From Sulfuritalea sp. (lineage in GTDB: Bacteria; Pseudomonadota; Gammaproteobacteria; Burkholderiales; Rhodocyclaceae), in contig JALNZB010000016.1 in the NCBI GenBank assembly GCA_023229545.1, forward strand, positions 14,291 to 78,290: a DNA stretch of 64,000 nucleotides. Direction: 5' to 3'. The notes under the pieces are model-generated. The model was not told the DNA's origin. It did not search any database and worked only from the letters and a program-made list of their open reading frames with translations. Of the stretch, positions 56,610 to 63,960 are shown piece after piece. The number at the start of each line of letters is the position of its first letter. Within the stretch, counting starts at the first letter, position 1. Position numbers and translations under genes: made by a program.

Positions 56610-56990
56610 TCAGCGACGCACTTTCAACTTGAGTGGTTTGCTCGTTTGCGGCACGTCCTGACCCAAATGCTTGCCGATTACCGACGGCAGCCTTTGCGGT
56701 GACCTGATACGAAGTTGCTTGTTGACGTTGAACCTGCCAAACACGACGTCGATGTCCTTCACCGCCACCCCGAATTCCCGAGCCAGGAAGCGAACCATGT
56801 GGTCGGTAGCGCGGCCCGCTACCGGAGTCTCGGTGACGCTGATGTTGAGTTGATGGCCCTTGACCTTGCCAATCGCATCCTTTCCGGCGCCCGGCTTGCC
56901 AAGCACATTGAGTACCAATGTCTCGCCTTCCCAAGCGCAGAAGGAGCCAAGCTCGGATCCTTTGCGTCCGATGCGCGTGGAGTTTTCCAT
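56610..56990 (-). CDS. DUF167 / YggU-like protein
   Basis: A 126-residue protein. Its core (LNVLGKPGAGKDAIGKVKG, ISVTETPVAGRATDHMVRFLAREFGVAVKDIDVVFG, KQLRIRSP) fits the YggU family, a small basic alpha/beta fold of unknown function; the usual P-x-(D/E)-G-K/R-A-N loop appears as TPVAGRATD. A C-terminal extension of about 30 residues is basic. Not in the usual yggT-yggU setting. It lies between direct repeats R1 and R2 and next to an attC-like site, so it may be a captured gene. Confidence 0.75.
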   Translation of the reverse strand: MENSTRIGRKGSELGSFCAWEGETLVLNVLGKPGAGKDAIGKVKGHQLNISVTETPVAGRATDHMVRFLAREFGVAVKDIDVVFGRFNVNKQLRIRSPQRLPSVIGKHLGQDVPQTSKPLKLKVRR

Positions 56991-57006
56991 GGGCCCCGGT
57001 AGTTCA

Positions 57007-57059
57007 AGCTAACCGGCCTGCGCGGCTTTTCGCGCAGGTCCAGCGATAAGGGGTTGGCA
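57007..57059 (-). repeat. attC-like site a
   Basis: AGCTAAC (57007-57013) and GTTGGCA (57053-57059) bracket the hairpin GGCCTGCGCG-GCTTTT-CGCGCAGGTC. Hairpin and loop resemble the four other sites to the right. Left end of the cassette with the hydrolase gene, though R2 lies between them. Confidence 0.6.
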
Positions 57060-57091
57060 TGGGATTAGTTTGCAAGGCATTGGTCGTCTCC

Positions 57092-57163
57092 AAAAAGTCG
57101 GCACTGACGGGACGGCTATTCTTGTTGCCATGGAAAAGAATCCGAAGACGACCCCTTATGTTC
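57092..57163 (+). repeat. Direct repeat R2 (72 bases)
   Basis: Second copy of R1, same orientation, about 490 bases to the right of it. Followed by TTTCGACACTGACCCCTTTG, another member of the short TTCGAC..TG.CCCC family. Confidence 0.8.
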
Positions 57164-57218
57164 CAATTCGTTTCGACACTGACCCCTTTGATTGCCGGGG
57201 TCGGCCGCCGGGTTGGCC

Positions 57219-58037
57219 CTACCGCACGTTTGCAATTGCACTCGTCCAATCGATAATTTCCTTGATCGAAGCGGATGGTGCGCCCAAGTGACTCGAGTCT
57301 GGTTCATACAGCTTGGTGCGAGGATTCTTTGGAAGTGCATCGAACATCTGCTGTTTGAATTTAAGCAGGCCCGGATAGTCGTTTGTCGGGGCGATGAACA
57401 AAACAGGAGTAGTCGGGCTCATGCTTTGCACTGCTTTCAACTGGTTCATGGCGCCATCCGGATCGAACCAGCTCAAGTATGCCTTCGGGGTGGTGATAAC
57501 CGGGTATGCGCCCTTGGCGCCTTCAAAATCCAGCAGCCTTGTCTTCTCGTCGCCTTTGCTTTCAGCGACGAGCTTGCGGGCCAACTCGACAGACTCTCCC
57601 AATTTCTCCCGGAATATCGGGCTGCTCACGCTGCCGCCGGGGGCGATGGCGATAACACCATCGATTGCATGCCTGGTGCCGAAATATAGTGCGAACAGAC
57701 CGCCTTGGCTGTGACCGGCAACAAATACCTTCCGGGCGCCCTTGCTCCGCAGAGAACTCAAGGCCGCCTCGACTTCGGACTCGGCAGCTTGAACCGTGAC
57801 ATCGTATTCACGCCGTCCAGACCATGGCATTTCCAGATTTGCGACCAGGAATTCTTGCTGTTCAAGCGGGCTGGCCAGGTCGGAGATATATTTCAGTGGG
57901 GTGCCGCCTTTGCCATGCATAAGCACGAAGCCAATCTTGCTGTTGTTGGTTTCAGCGATCGCATTCAGTGGCATCAATGCGCTGATGACGATTGGAAAGA
58001 ACAGAGTGGCCAAAAAACGGTAAGAAATAGAAGCCAT
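57219..58037 (-). CDS. Secreted alpha/beta hydrolase
   Basis: A 272-residue protein with a signal peptide (FLATLFFPIVISALMPLNAIAE). The fold is alpha/beta hydrolase: oxyanion region FVLMHGKGG, nucleophile elbow VAGHSQGGLFALYFG, acid candidate in IAPTNDYPG, and His in SSHLGAPS. It resembles small esterase-like periplasmic hydrolases; substrate unknown. The ATG at 58037 has AGGAGG with 5-base spacing. It is the left-most clear cassette gene; its stop codon touches GTTGGCC, a box-like core. Confidence 0.82.
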   Translation of the reverse strand: MASISYRFLATLFFPIVISALMPLNAIAETNNSKIGFVLMHGKGGTPLKYISDLASPLEQQEFLVANLEMPWSGRREYDVTVQAAESEVEAALSSLRSKGARKVFVAGHSQGGLFALYFGTRHAIDGVIAIAPGGSVSSPIFREKLGESVELARKLVAESKGDEKTRLLDFEGAKGAYPVITTPKAYLSWFDPDGAMNQLKAVQSMSPTTPVLFIAPTNDYPGLLKFKQQMFDALPKNPRTKLYEPDSSHLGAPSASIKEIIDWTSAIANVR

Positions 58038-58058
58038 CATTTCCTCCTTATGTAAAAG

Positions 58059-58128
58059 GGCCAACGTGGAGGTCACCGGCGCTGCGCGGCTTTATTGCGC
58101 AGCGGTCGTGTGGACTGCCGGGTTAGCC
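58059..58128 (-). repeat. attC-like site b
   Basis: GGCCAAC (58059-58065) and GTTAGCC (58122-58128) are complementary boxes around the hairpin CGCTGCGC-GGCTTTATT-GCGCAGCG. The stop codon of the adjacent minus-strand gene lies inside GTTAGCC, the tight packing seen in gene cassettes. Confidence 0.78.
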
Positions 58129-59379
58129 AACACCAGGATTGACCATAAAGTCTGGATTCGATATGCCTAAAGCGCGCATGGCCGGAACCAAAAAGTAAGG
58201 CAGTACTTCGTCGCTCGTTCCTTTTGTTGATGGCATGAGCCGGAGCTTAGGTTTAGCTGCCTCAGCATCGCGCACGATTTCCCACTCGACACCGCTTCTG
58301 TAGCCCGACTTCTCAACGCCTGCAAGTTGCAAACGCTCCCCGGTAACAGGCATATTTCTTACGGCGGTAGCGCCACTGTGACCATTAGATCGCACCCAAG
58401 CTTCGCAAATCCAAATTAGACCGTACGCCTTTAGATTCAATATTCGGTCAGCGACATCTCGCCAAAATATGAACTTGTCGGCTTGATCGGTAAAGTGTGT
58501 CGAAATCAACTCGAGAGGTTGCCAGCATTCATTGAAAAGACATAAAGATGGAATGTGACTTCCGAAGTGTGCGAACGTTAGCTCCGCCATTTTCGAGTAG
58601 TACTCAAGCACCTCGTCCAAGCTGCGTAGCGACGGGTAGTCGGATTTAATTGTTTCGAACGCGGCTCGAATTTCTTTCGGAGGTTTAAGTTTCCGATTCG
58701 TGAAAATCGTTTCAGTTTTCCTTGAACACTTGCTGAAATCGTTCAGTTTGAAATAGCTCACCTGGCGTGTTTCGTCGCGAATGCTGTCAAAGCTACCCAC
58801 ATCAGGAATTTCGCAATTTAGTTGAGTCCCTAATTGCATTGCAAGGCTTTTGCAAGCATCAAGTAGCCTCGCATACACATACACAAGTGCTTGCAAGAGT
58901 TCCAGTGTTGGCAATTGGGCGGTGACCCAACGCCTTTCAATCTTCACAACCGCCGCATCCGATACGCCCGATGGCAATCTTTGGATAGCGAAGCGCACCA
59001 GCTTCTGAATACCCGCATTCAATAGTTCCGCTTTACCGCAACTAATTTTTGCGTCTTGTTCTTCCAAGTAAGAGAAAACCAAAGTCAGTTGGAGCGAGCT
59101 GTTGAGTTCGAGATCGCCTTCCTTTTCAATCGTGTTCCTAGCGTCCTTTGCCCATGTCATTATTTCATCATTACGCCACGGAGTAAGCACCGCGTTCGAA
59201 TACCATGACGAAAAACTGGGGATAGTGTCTTTGTTCTTTTGGATGATGAAAGTAACAGTTCGCGCTGTCTGTAGGAACTGGTTTGTATTCATCCGAAATA
59301 GATCCGGATCCATATACGTCGAATGGCAGTTCTCAAGGAGCCGAGAAAGATCTTTCAGCCGTTTCTCCCAAGGGCTCAT
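58123..59379 (-). CDS. Cassette protein of unknown function (418 residues)
   Basis: A soluble protein I cannot assign. The N-terminal part reads FRMNTNQFLQTARTVTFIIQKNKDTIPSFSSWYS and DARNTIEKEGDLELNS; this TFIIQK...WY...ARN.I...GDLE pattern recurs in a family of uncharacterised bacterial proteins and looks like a helical HEPN-type fold, with Lys where the HEPN His would be. The C-terminal half holds CLFNECWQPLELISTHF and a possible nucleotide-free alpha/beta part. Few introns of GC-rich codons; base use is AT-richer than the core genome. Fills one cassette. Confidence 0.7.
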   Translation of the reverse strand: MSPWEKRLKDLSRLLENCHSTYMDPDLFRMNTNQFLQTARTVTFIIQKNKDTIPSFSSWYSNAVLTPWRNDEIMTWAKDARNTIEKEGDLELNSSLQLTLVFSYLEEQDAKISCGKAELLNAGIQKLVRFAIQRLPSGVSDAAVVKIERRWVTAQLPTLELLQALVYVYARLLDACKSLAMQLGTQLNCEIPDVGSFDSIRDETRQVSYFKLNDFSKCSRKTETIFTNRKLKPPKEIRAAFETIKSDYPSLRSLDEVLEYYSKMAELTFAHFGSHIPSLCLFNECWQPLELISTHFTDQADKFIFWRDVADRILNLKAYGLIWICEAWVRSNGHSGATAVRNMPVTGERLQLAGVEKSGYRSGVEWEIVRDAEAAKPKLRLMPSTKGTSDEVLPYFLVPAMRALGISNPDFMVNPGVG

Positions 59380-59437
59380 CTGGTCTTCAATCCCGCTATT
59401 GCATGCATATCGTTCGGGCGTAAGGGCGAATTGTGTT

Positions 59438-59444
59438 GGCTAAC
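59438..59444 (-). repeat. Cassette boundary core (GTTAGCC on minus strand)
   Basis: GGCTAAC on the plus strand matches the site-b core and lies 59 bases upstream of the 418-residue protein gene, so it marks the 5' edge of that cassette. Confidence 0.5.
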
Positions 59445-59454
59445 GACGCTGTAG

Positions 59455-59472
59455 AAAAACCCCATGAGGGGT
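59455..59472 (-). terminator. Terminator downstream of the TIR operon
   Basis: On the minus strand ACCCC-TCAT-GGGGT is followed by TTTT. It stands about 200 bases after the end of the deoxyribosyltransferase-like gene. Confidence 0.55.
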
Positions 59473-59599
59473 CGTTTGGGCTTGATTGCGGGGGTCCCTT
59501 GACCATTCCCCGGCTGGAGATCGGCCCGTAGAGAGCGTTTTGAGAGGTCGTATTATCCTCATGGCATCTACCAAATTCTCGAAGTGGTTTTCCTACAGC

Positions 59600-59667
59600 T
59601 TCAACGTTTGAAATGAGCGACCTCGCGCGGCTTTTCGCGCGAGGTCAGCTCGATTGATGGGGTGGGC
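59600..59667 (-). repeat. attC-like site c
   Basis: TTCAACG at the left and a degenerate GGTGGGC at the right bracket a perfect 11-base hairpin GACCTCGCGCG-GCTTTT-CGCGCGAGGTC. It follows the stop of the deoxyribosyltransferase-like gene directly. Confidence 0.65.
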
Positions 59668-59668
59668 A

Positions 59669-60139
59669 TCAGCCCCGTGTGGCTATGACTTTGAGAAGTG
59701 CAGCTTCGATAAGTGGAACGGTATCCTTGTGGAATATGTCCCCTTCCAATAGGTGAAAGTGCGGCAATAGCCTATGGAATGACTGAGCCATGAATGGCAA
59801 TGTCTTCAATGAAGATGTAACGCAAATAATTGTCTTTTGGCGAGCAATCGCATACCCAAGTTCGATTAGGGCGCTGGTCGGGACTGCGATTGGGTAGACA
59901 AATAACACCACGTCAGCGCGATTGAGTTCGCCGAGGTCTGTTCTGGTAGCGTCATCGGGCGTGCTATACACGCCTGTTCTAATTACCTGTTGAGCTGCGC
60001 AGTAGACCTGTACATCAGGAACATGCTCAGCTAGACCTCGCAGAAGAGACAATACCCATCTCTTGAAGCGAGTGGCATCGCGCTTAGCAGAGAATGATGA
60101 AATCGGGACAGAAACGAAAATTGTTGGCATCTTGTTCAT
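59669..60139 (-). CDS. Deoxyribosyltransferase-like Rossmannoid protein
   Basis: A 156-residue soluble protein. It starts TIFVSVPISSF, has VYCAAQQV, then DLGELNRADVVLFVYP and SALIELGYAIARQKTII with Glu93 at the place of the catalytic Glu of nucleoside 2-deoxyribosyltransferases. It aligns over its whole length with the C-terminal domain of the TIR protein upstream (shared VYC, ADVVLF.YP, S.L.E.GYAIA..K, LPFM). Nine bases separate the two genes and AGGAG precedes this ATG, so they form one operon in one cassette. Role could be binding or processing of a nucleotide signal. Confidence 0.78.
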   Translation of the reverse strand: MNKMPTIFVSVPISSFSAKRDATRFKRWVLSLLRGLAEHVPDVQVYCAAQQVIRTGVYSTPDDATRTDLGELNRADVVLFVYPIAVPTSALIELGYAIARQKTIICVTSSLKTLPFMAQSFHRLLPHFHLLEGDIFHKDTVPLIEAALLKVIATRG

Positions 60140-60148
60140 TCCAAACTC

Positions 60149-61144
60149 CTAGTCGAGGAAGGACATGCCTTCGCGCTCGATCTTGCCTACTATCTGATCT
60201 ACGGAGCGGTATGGAAAAACTTGCAAGTTCCGGATTGCTTCGTCAGCTCTCTTAAGCATGAAAGGAAGTTCCGAGCGGCGTCGCGTGAATATCTTTGTCT
60301 TCTTAGATAGTGCTATTGCATAGCCCATCTCTAATAGGACGCTGGAGGCGGACTTTTGTGGATAGAGGAACAGGTAATACTCACTCTCCTTCAGAATCTT
60401 AAAGTCCTCATATATCGCTTTTTTTACATCATCGAATTTTCCGGGTGAAGAAATTCGTTCACACGGGCAATAGATTTCAGTAGCAGACGTATGCTGCTTA
60501 AGAGCGTCTCTGACCAGCAGGACATTCCTTCTCATTTCGGCATACTCACTCCTCGGAAGCGAGGCCATAGGTGCTCCAATAAACACCTTCCCGCGTTTGA
60601 TCGAGGTGACTTGTTCTGGATAGATAGAAAATCCAGACATATCGTAATCACGTTCGACCGACTTGAGTTCTGCCTTGATTCCAGAAACCAGCTTGTCAAA
60701 GAAGTCTGGAAGAAGCTTAGGCAAATGATTCTCGTGTGGGGAACGAAACTTTCCAAGTTGCTTGAGATCAAGGACTAGCTTTTCAACACCCTCGATATCG
60801 AGCGTTACGCTTTGAAAGTGCTGATAAGGCCCCGATATCTTGTCTCGGTCGATGTTTATCAACAGGGGTATGGCTAGCTTGTCTTTGACGATTGAAATAG
60901 CGCCGCCCTCAAAATTGAGCCATGGCGACTTCAAATTGTCAGCCGTTAGGCAGATGATTGCGCAGTCCGCATCAGCAAGCTTGGTCTTCAAGGTCGCAAG
61001 CCAATCTGCGCCGTATGGAATATCCTTTTCTGACATAAAGGGGTCAATCTTTTCGCCCGCAAAGACGACCTTCGTCAGCCATTCCTTGACGACCTTCGCT
61101 GCTTTCTTACTTTCTAATCCGGACCAACTTAAAAATATGCGCAT
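60149..61144 (-). CDS. TIR-domain protein fused to a deoxyribosyltransferase-like domain
   Basis: A 331-residue soluble protein. Residues 1-130 form a TIR domain: MRIFLSWSG at the BB side, MSEKDIPYGADW, DADCAIICLTADNLKSPWLNFEGGAI, with Glu79 in the position of the catalytic Glu of NAD-cleaving TIRs. Residues about 186-325 form a second domain (KVFIGAPMASLPRSEYAEMR, EIYCPCERI, SEYYLFLYPQKSASSVLLEMGYAIA, Glu272) homologous to the next gene product. GGGGAGAG precedes the ATG. TIR domains in bacterial immunity make or destroy NAD-derived molecules; the second domain could bind or modify that product. Confidence 0.85.
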   Translation of the reverse strand: MRIFLSWSGLESKKAAKVVKEWLTKVVFAGEKIDPFMSEKDIPYGADWLATLKTKLADADCAIICLTADNLKSPWLNFEGGAISIVKDKLAIPLLINIDRDKISGPYQHFQSVTLDIEGVEKLVLDLKQLGKFRSPHENHLPKLLPDFFDKLVSGIKAELKSVERDYDMSGFSIYPEQVTSIKRGKVFIGAPMASLPRSEYAEMRRNVLLVRDALKQHTSATEIYCPCERISSPGKFDDVKKAIYEDFKILKESEYYLFLYPQKSASSVLLEMGYAIALSKKTKIFTRRRSELPFMLKRADEAIRNLQVFPYRSVDQIVGKIEREGMSFLD

Positions 61145-61224
61145 TAAAACTCTCCCCTATTTCGATGTTCCAATCAAGATTGATCAGTGATATGCCCATT
61201 GGTAGCCTGATGCCCACCGAATAG

Positions 61225-61281
61225 AAGTAACCGGCGCTACGCGGCTTTATCGCGCAGCGTCCGGGGACTGTCGGGTTGGAG
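61225..61281 (-). repeat. attC-like site d
   Basis: AAGTAAC and GTTGGAG bracket CCGG-CGCTACGCG-GCTTTAT-CGCGCAGCG-T-CCGG, a hairpin with one mismatch and one unpaired T on one arm. Extrahelical bases of this kind are characteristic of folded attC sites. Confidence 0.72.
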
Positions 61282-61290
61282 GTAGGTGGG

Positions 61291-61815
61291 TCACGATGCC
61301 TCTTTCTTAAGCCTTAACTCGACCTGCAAAAACGCCTTTGACAAACCCTCAAGATCGGACATGAACATAGGCGCAATAAAACCTTCTGGTTCGGAAAATA
61401 CATTGCCACTTCTGTCAGTTGGGTAACGGTACCGTTGGTCGAGAGTCTTGTGAAGTTGATCAGCCCGATCATCGAAGAAATCAGGTGTTCCTGATGCGTC
61501 GACACCAAACGGTATTTCGATCAGAAACATGGGGTCTGGAAGTACTCGCTCGTACTCTGTTATGAGATTCCCGAGGTGGTGAGTTTGTAAAGGCTGTGCG
61601 TTTGTTGCGTAGGCAATTGCTCCTTTGAGAAACAACTCAACTGCGTGGCGGCAGAGATGTAGTACCACACGGGTATGCGAATACTGGGGTGCGTAATCGT
61701 CCTTATCTATTGCCTCGCAAAGAACTCGGCTGCCTTCGAGATATCCGCGGGCTAAGGAGAAGTATCTGTCGGCGACCGACAACCCTTGGAACTCGGAGGA
61801 GTGGATCATCACCAT
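61291..61815 (-). CDS. HEPN-like cassette protein
   Basis: A 174-residue helical protein. The part YFSLARGYLEGSRVLCEAI, then VVLHLCRHAVELFLKGAIAY and THHLGNLITEYERVL has the look of a HEPN fold (Arg-His in RHAVE, then H.L..L). HEPN proteins are common RNases or helpers in toxin-antitoxin and phage defence systems. The rest holds an Asp-rich DFFDDRADQL segment. The canonical Rx4-6H motif is not obvious, so catalysis is unsure. Sits alone in its cassette. Confidence 0.6.
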   Translation of the reverse strand: MVMIHSSEFQGLSVADRYFSLARGYLEGSRVLCEAIDKDDYAPQYSHTRVVLHLCRHAVELFLKGAIAYATNAQPLQTHHLGNLITEYERVLPDPMFLIEIPFGVDASGTPDFFDDRADQLHKTLDQRYRYPTDRSGNVFSEPEGFIAPMFMSDLEGLSKAFLQVELRLKKEAS

Positions 61816-61826
61816 TGGCTTCCTAC

Positions 61827-61896
61827 CCTCAACGTTGAAGCTCAGGGGCGCTGCGCGGCTATATCGCGCAGCGTCCCCTGGAGCGACGGGTTAGCG
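61827..61896 (-). repeat. attC-like site e
   Basis: CCTCAAC (61827-61833) and GTTAGCG (61890-61896) bracket a near-perfect hairpin: CAGGGG-CGCTGCGCG, loop GCTATAT, CGCGCAGCG-T-CCCCTG. 15 base pairs with one extrahelical T. The clearest of the five sites. Confidence 0.82.
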
Positions 61897-61897
61897 A

Positions 61898-62617
61898 TCA
61901 CTTGGCCTCCAAGAATCTCTTAACTGCAAGCCCCATTTCAAAATCAATGTATTTGCTTAGCATAATGCTTGAGCCATCCTTCAATGTGACACGGCATAAC
62001 GCAAGAAATGGCCCGTAAGCGGACGTCTTGACGCCAATGAGGTCGCCGACCTTTGAACCAACGTAGACCTTGTTGTGCCAATACTGCCCGAAAAAGAATT
62101 CGGCCTTCTCTACATCGCCGTACTCTTTGCTTTTATGGCGGATTAGATAAATGAAAATGTCGTACTCCTGCCCTTCACTTCTCGAAGGCTCAAGAACATG
62201 CGCGATGAAAAAGCCATGGTTTTGCCTGTAAATATCGGCGCGCGTTGATATCCAGTCTTCCGCTGTTGTTGCTGTAATACCGGAGACGCCATTTGCCGAG
62301 GGAGAGGCAAACTCAAGCCGATCAAGTTCGGGTTTCGCCGTTTCAAGAAAATGATCTTCGTTCTTGAAATCAGATGGGGCATACAACTTCTTGTGGTGCT
62401 CGCTAACAAGCCACCCAAAGACACCCAGCACAATGACGGGAAACAAGACCATGAACCAGATGATTGGCGCTCGCTCACTTGGTTGGAGATAGCTTGATGC
62501 TCCAACGACAAGGGAAGCGAAGCCGTAAATCAAAACTATAAACAGGGCGATGATGCCGAGTGGGTTCCTCGCGAGCCCTTGGGCAACGGACCCCAAATCC
62601 TTAATTTGATTACTCAT
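61898..62617 (-). CDS. Two-helix membrane protein with C-terminal beta domain
   Basis: A 239-residue protein with two N-terminal membrane helices (LGIIALFIVLIYGFASLVVG and IIWFMVLFPVIVLGVFGWLV), then a soluble part. The C terminus (YDIFIYLIRHK, AEFFFGQYWHNKVYVGSKVGD, AYGPFLALCRVTLKDGSSIMLSKYIDFEM) resembles the prokaryotic YEATS-like domain found with two-helix membrane modules in predicted conflict systems; I hold that loosely. AGGAG with 5-base spacing precedes the ATG. First cassette of the array, nearest to where an attachment site and integrase would be expected. Confidence 0.6.
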   Translation of the reverse strand: MSNQIKDLGSVAQGLARNPLGIIALFIVLIYGFASLVVGASSYLQPSERAPIIWFMVLFPVIVLGVFGWLVSEHHKKLYAPSDFKNEDHFLETAKPELDRLEFASPSANGVSGITATTAEDWISTRADIYRQNHGFFIAHVLEPSRSEGQEYDIFIYLIRHKSKEYGDVEKAEFFFGQYWHNKVYVGSKVGDLIGVKTSAYGPFLALCRVTLKDGSSIMLSKYIDFEMGLAVKRFLEAK

Positions 62618-62632
62618 AGCGTCTCCTGTGAT

Positions 62633-62639
62633 CGCTAAC
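62633..62639 (-). repeat. Right-hand boundary core (GTTAGCG on minus strand)
   Basis: CGCTAAC on the plus strand equals the site-e core and lies 16 bases before the first cassette gene. No hairpin follows to its right, so it is either an attI-like point or a truncated site. Confidence 0.5.
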
Positions 62640-63037
62640 GTGATGTAGACATCATCATGAAATCCACATATACGGGCATTACTGTCCAGACATTGAAAAT
62701 CGTTTCCAGATACCGGTATGTGGTGCTATCCATATCCAGGCTTTTTCCGGAACGACGCGGTGTTCGGGTTTCAGCTTGCGGATCGCGGCTTTTGGCACTC
62801 GCCATACTTGCTGTTTCCTGTCCCAAATGCCGCCGGGCGAACGGAGCATTGCGGGCAGCGACTGCGGTTTGACGGCGCATGATTTCGTTGGCGGGCACTG
62901 CGTTCCTCCCTGCGCGGCGGCGGACGCCGCTCAATGTTTATCGCGAGGATAGCGGCGATTCATGCCGTTGGCAAGCACTGATTGGCCATTGACGCAATGC
63001 CGGGCTTTAGCCGATTGCAGCCGGAAATTTCAATTTC
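62640..63037. other. Region between the cassette array and recR
   Basis: About 400 bases without a convincing gene. A minus-strand frame of 99 codons (62635-62934) ends with its stop inside the boundary core; it is basic at one end, has no known motif and no good ribosome-binding site. No integrase reading frame or fragment was found here on either strand. Confidence 0.5.
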
Positions 63038-63637
63038 TCAAACGAAGTCGCGCCGCTCGCGCAGCGCCTGCGCCACCGTCGCCGCATCGGAAAACTCCAG
63101 CTCGCCGCCCACTGGCAGGCCGCGCGCGATGCGGCTGACCTTGAGTCCGCGCGCATGCAGCAGTTCGGAGAGGTAATGCGCGGTGGCCTCGCCCTCGTTG
63201 GTGAAATTGGTGGCGAGAATCACTTCCTTGACGATGCCGTCGGCGGCGCGCGAGAACAGCCGCTCGAACATCAGTTCCTTCGGCCCGATGCCGTCGAGCG
63301 GACTCAGCTTGCCCATCAGCACGTAATACAGCCCGTTGTAGGCGTGCGTCTGCTCCATGCTGATCGCATCGACCGGCATTTCGACGATGCACAGTTGCGA
63401 CGCATCGCGGCGCGGCGAAAGACAGCGCTCGCAGATTTCGGCTTCGGTGAAGTTGTTGCAGCGCGCGCAGTGATGCAGCAACTGCAAGGCGGCATCGAGG
63501 CCACGGGCGAGGCGATCGGCGCCGCGCCGGTCGCGCTGCAACAGGTGATAGGCCATGCGCTGCGCCGACTTGGGACCGACGCCGGGCAAGCAGCGCAGCG
63601 CCTCGATCAGTTCATCGAGACTCGACGACGACGACAT
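63038..63637 (-). CDS. recR: Recombination protein RecR
   Basis: Part of the RecFOR pathway that loads RecA on gapped DNA. The 199 residues have the helix-hairpin-helix (CLPGVGPKSAQRMAYHLL), a four-Cys zinc finger (CARCNNFTEAEICERCL), the Toprim domain with VEMPVDAISME and a Walker B-like end (GLPVGGELEFSDAATVAQAL). Complete. Its ATG touches the stop of the ybaB gene upstream, the standard ybaB-recR pair. Confidence 0.97.
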   Translation of the reverse strand: MSSSSSLDELIEALRCLPGVGPKSAQRMAYHLLQRDRRGADRLARGLDAALQLLHHCARCNNFTEAEICERCLSPRRDASQLCIVEMPVDAISMEQTHAYNGLYYVLMGKLSPLDGIGPKELMFERLFSRAADGIVKEVILATNFTNEGEATAHYLSELLHARGLKVSRIARGLPVGGELEFSDAATVAQALRERRDFV

Positions 63638-63960
63638 CAGAACGGCAGTTTCATTCCGGGCGGCAGATTCAAACCAGCGGTGAAGCCGCCCATTTTTTCG
63701 GCGGTGGTAGCCTCGGCGCGCCGGTTGGCATCGTTCACCGCGGCCGCGATCAGGTCTTCCAGCATTTCCTTGTCATCCATCACCGAGGGATCGATGGTGA
63801 CGCGCTTGACGTCATGCTTGCAGGTCATCAGCACTTTCACCGCGCCGGCGCCCGACTGGCCTTCGACTTCCACCTGCGCCAGTTGCTCCTGCGCCTTTTC
63901 CATGTTGGCCTGCATCTGCTGCGCCTGCTTCATCAATCCGGCTATGCCACCCTTCATCAT
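63637..63960 (-). CDS. ybaB: YbaB/EbfC nucleoid-associated protein
   Basis: A 107-residue DNA-binding dimer. It starts MMKGGIAGLMKQAQQMQANM, then EVEGQSGAGAVKVLMTCKHDVKRVTIDPS and a C-terminal helix ending PGMKLPF, the family pattern. Usually preceded by dnaX, which would lie beyond the right edge. Confidence 0.96.
   Translation of the reverse strand: MMKGGIAGLMKQAQQMQANMEKAQEQLAQVEVEGQSGAGAVKVLMTCKHDVKRVTIDPSVMDDKEMLEDLIAAAVNDANRRAEATTAEKMGGFTAGLNLPPGMKLPF

Noticed and set aside
62635..62934. 99-codon minus-strand frame
   Set aside because: No ribosome-binding site, no motif, biased composition; its stop falls in the cassette boundary by chance or by insertion.
62640..63037. Possible integron integrase to the right of the array
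   Set aside because: No tyrosine recombinase motif or long enough frame on either strand; the region is only 400 bases.
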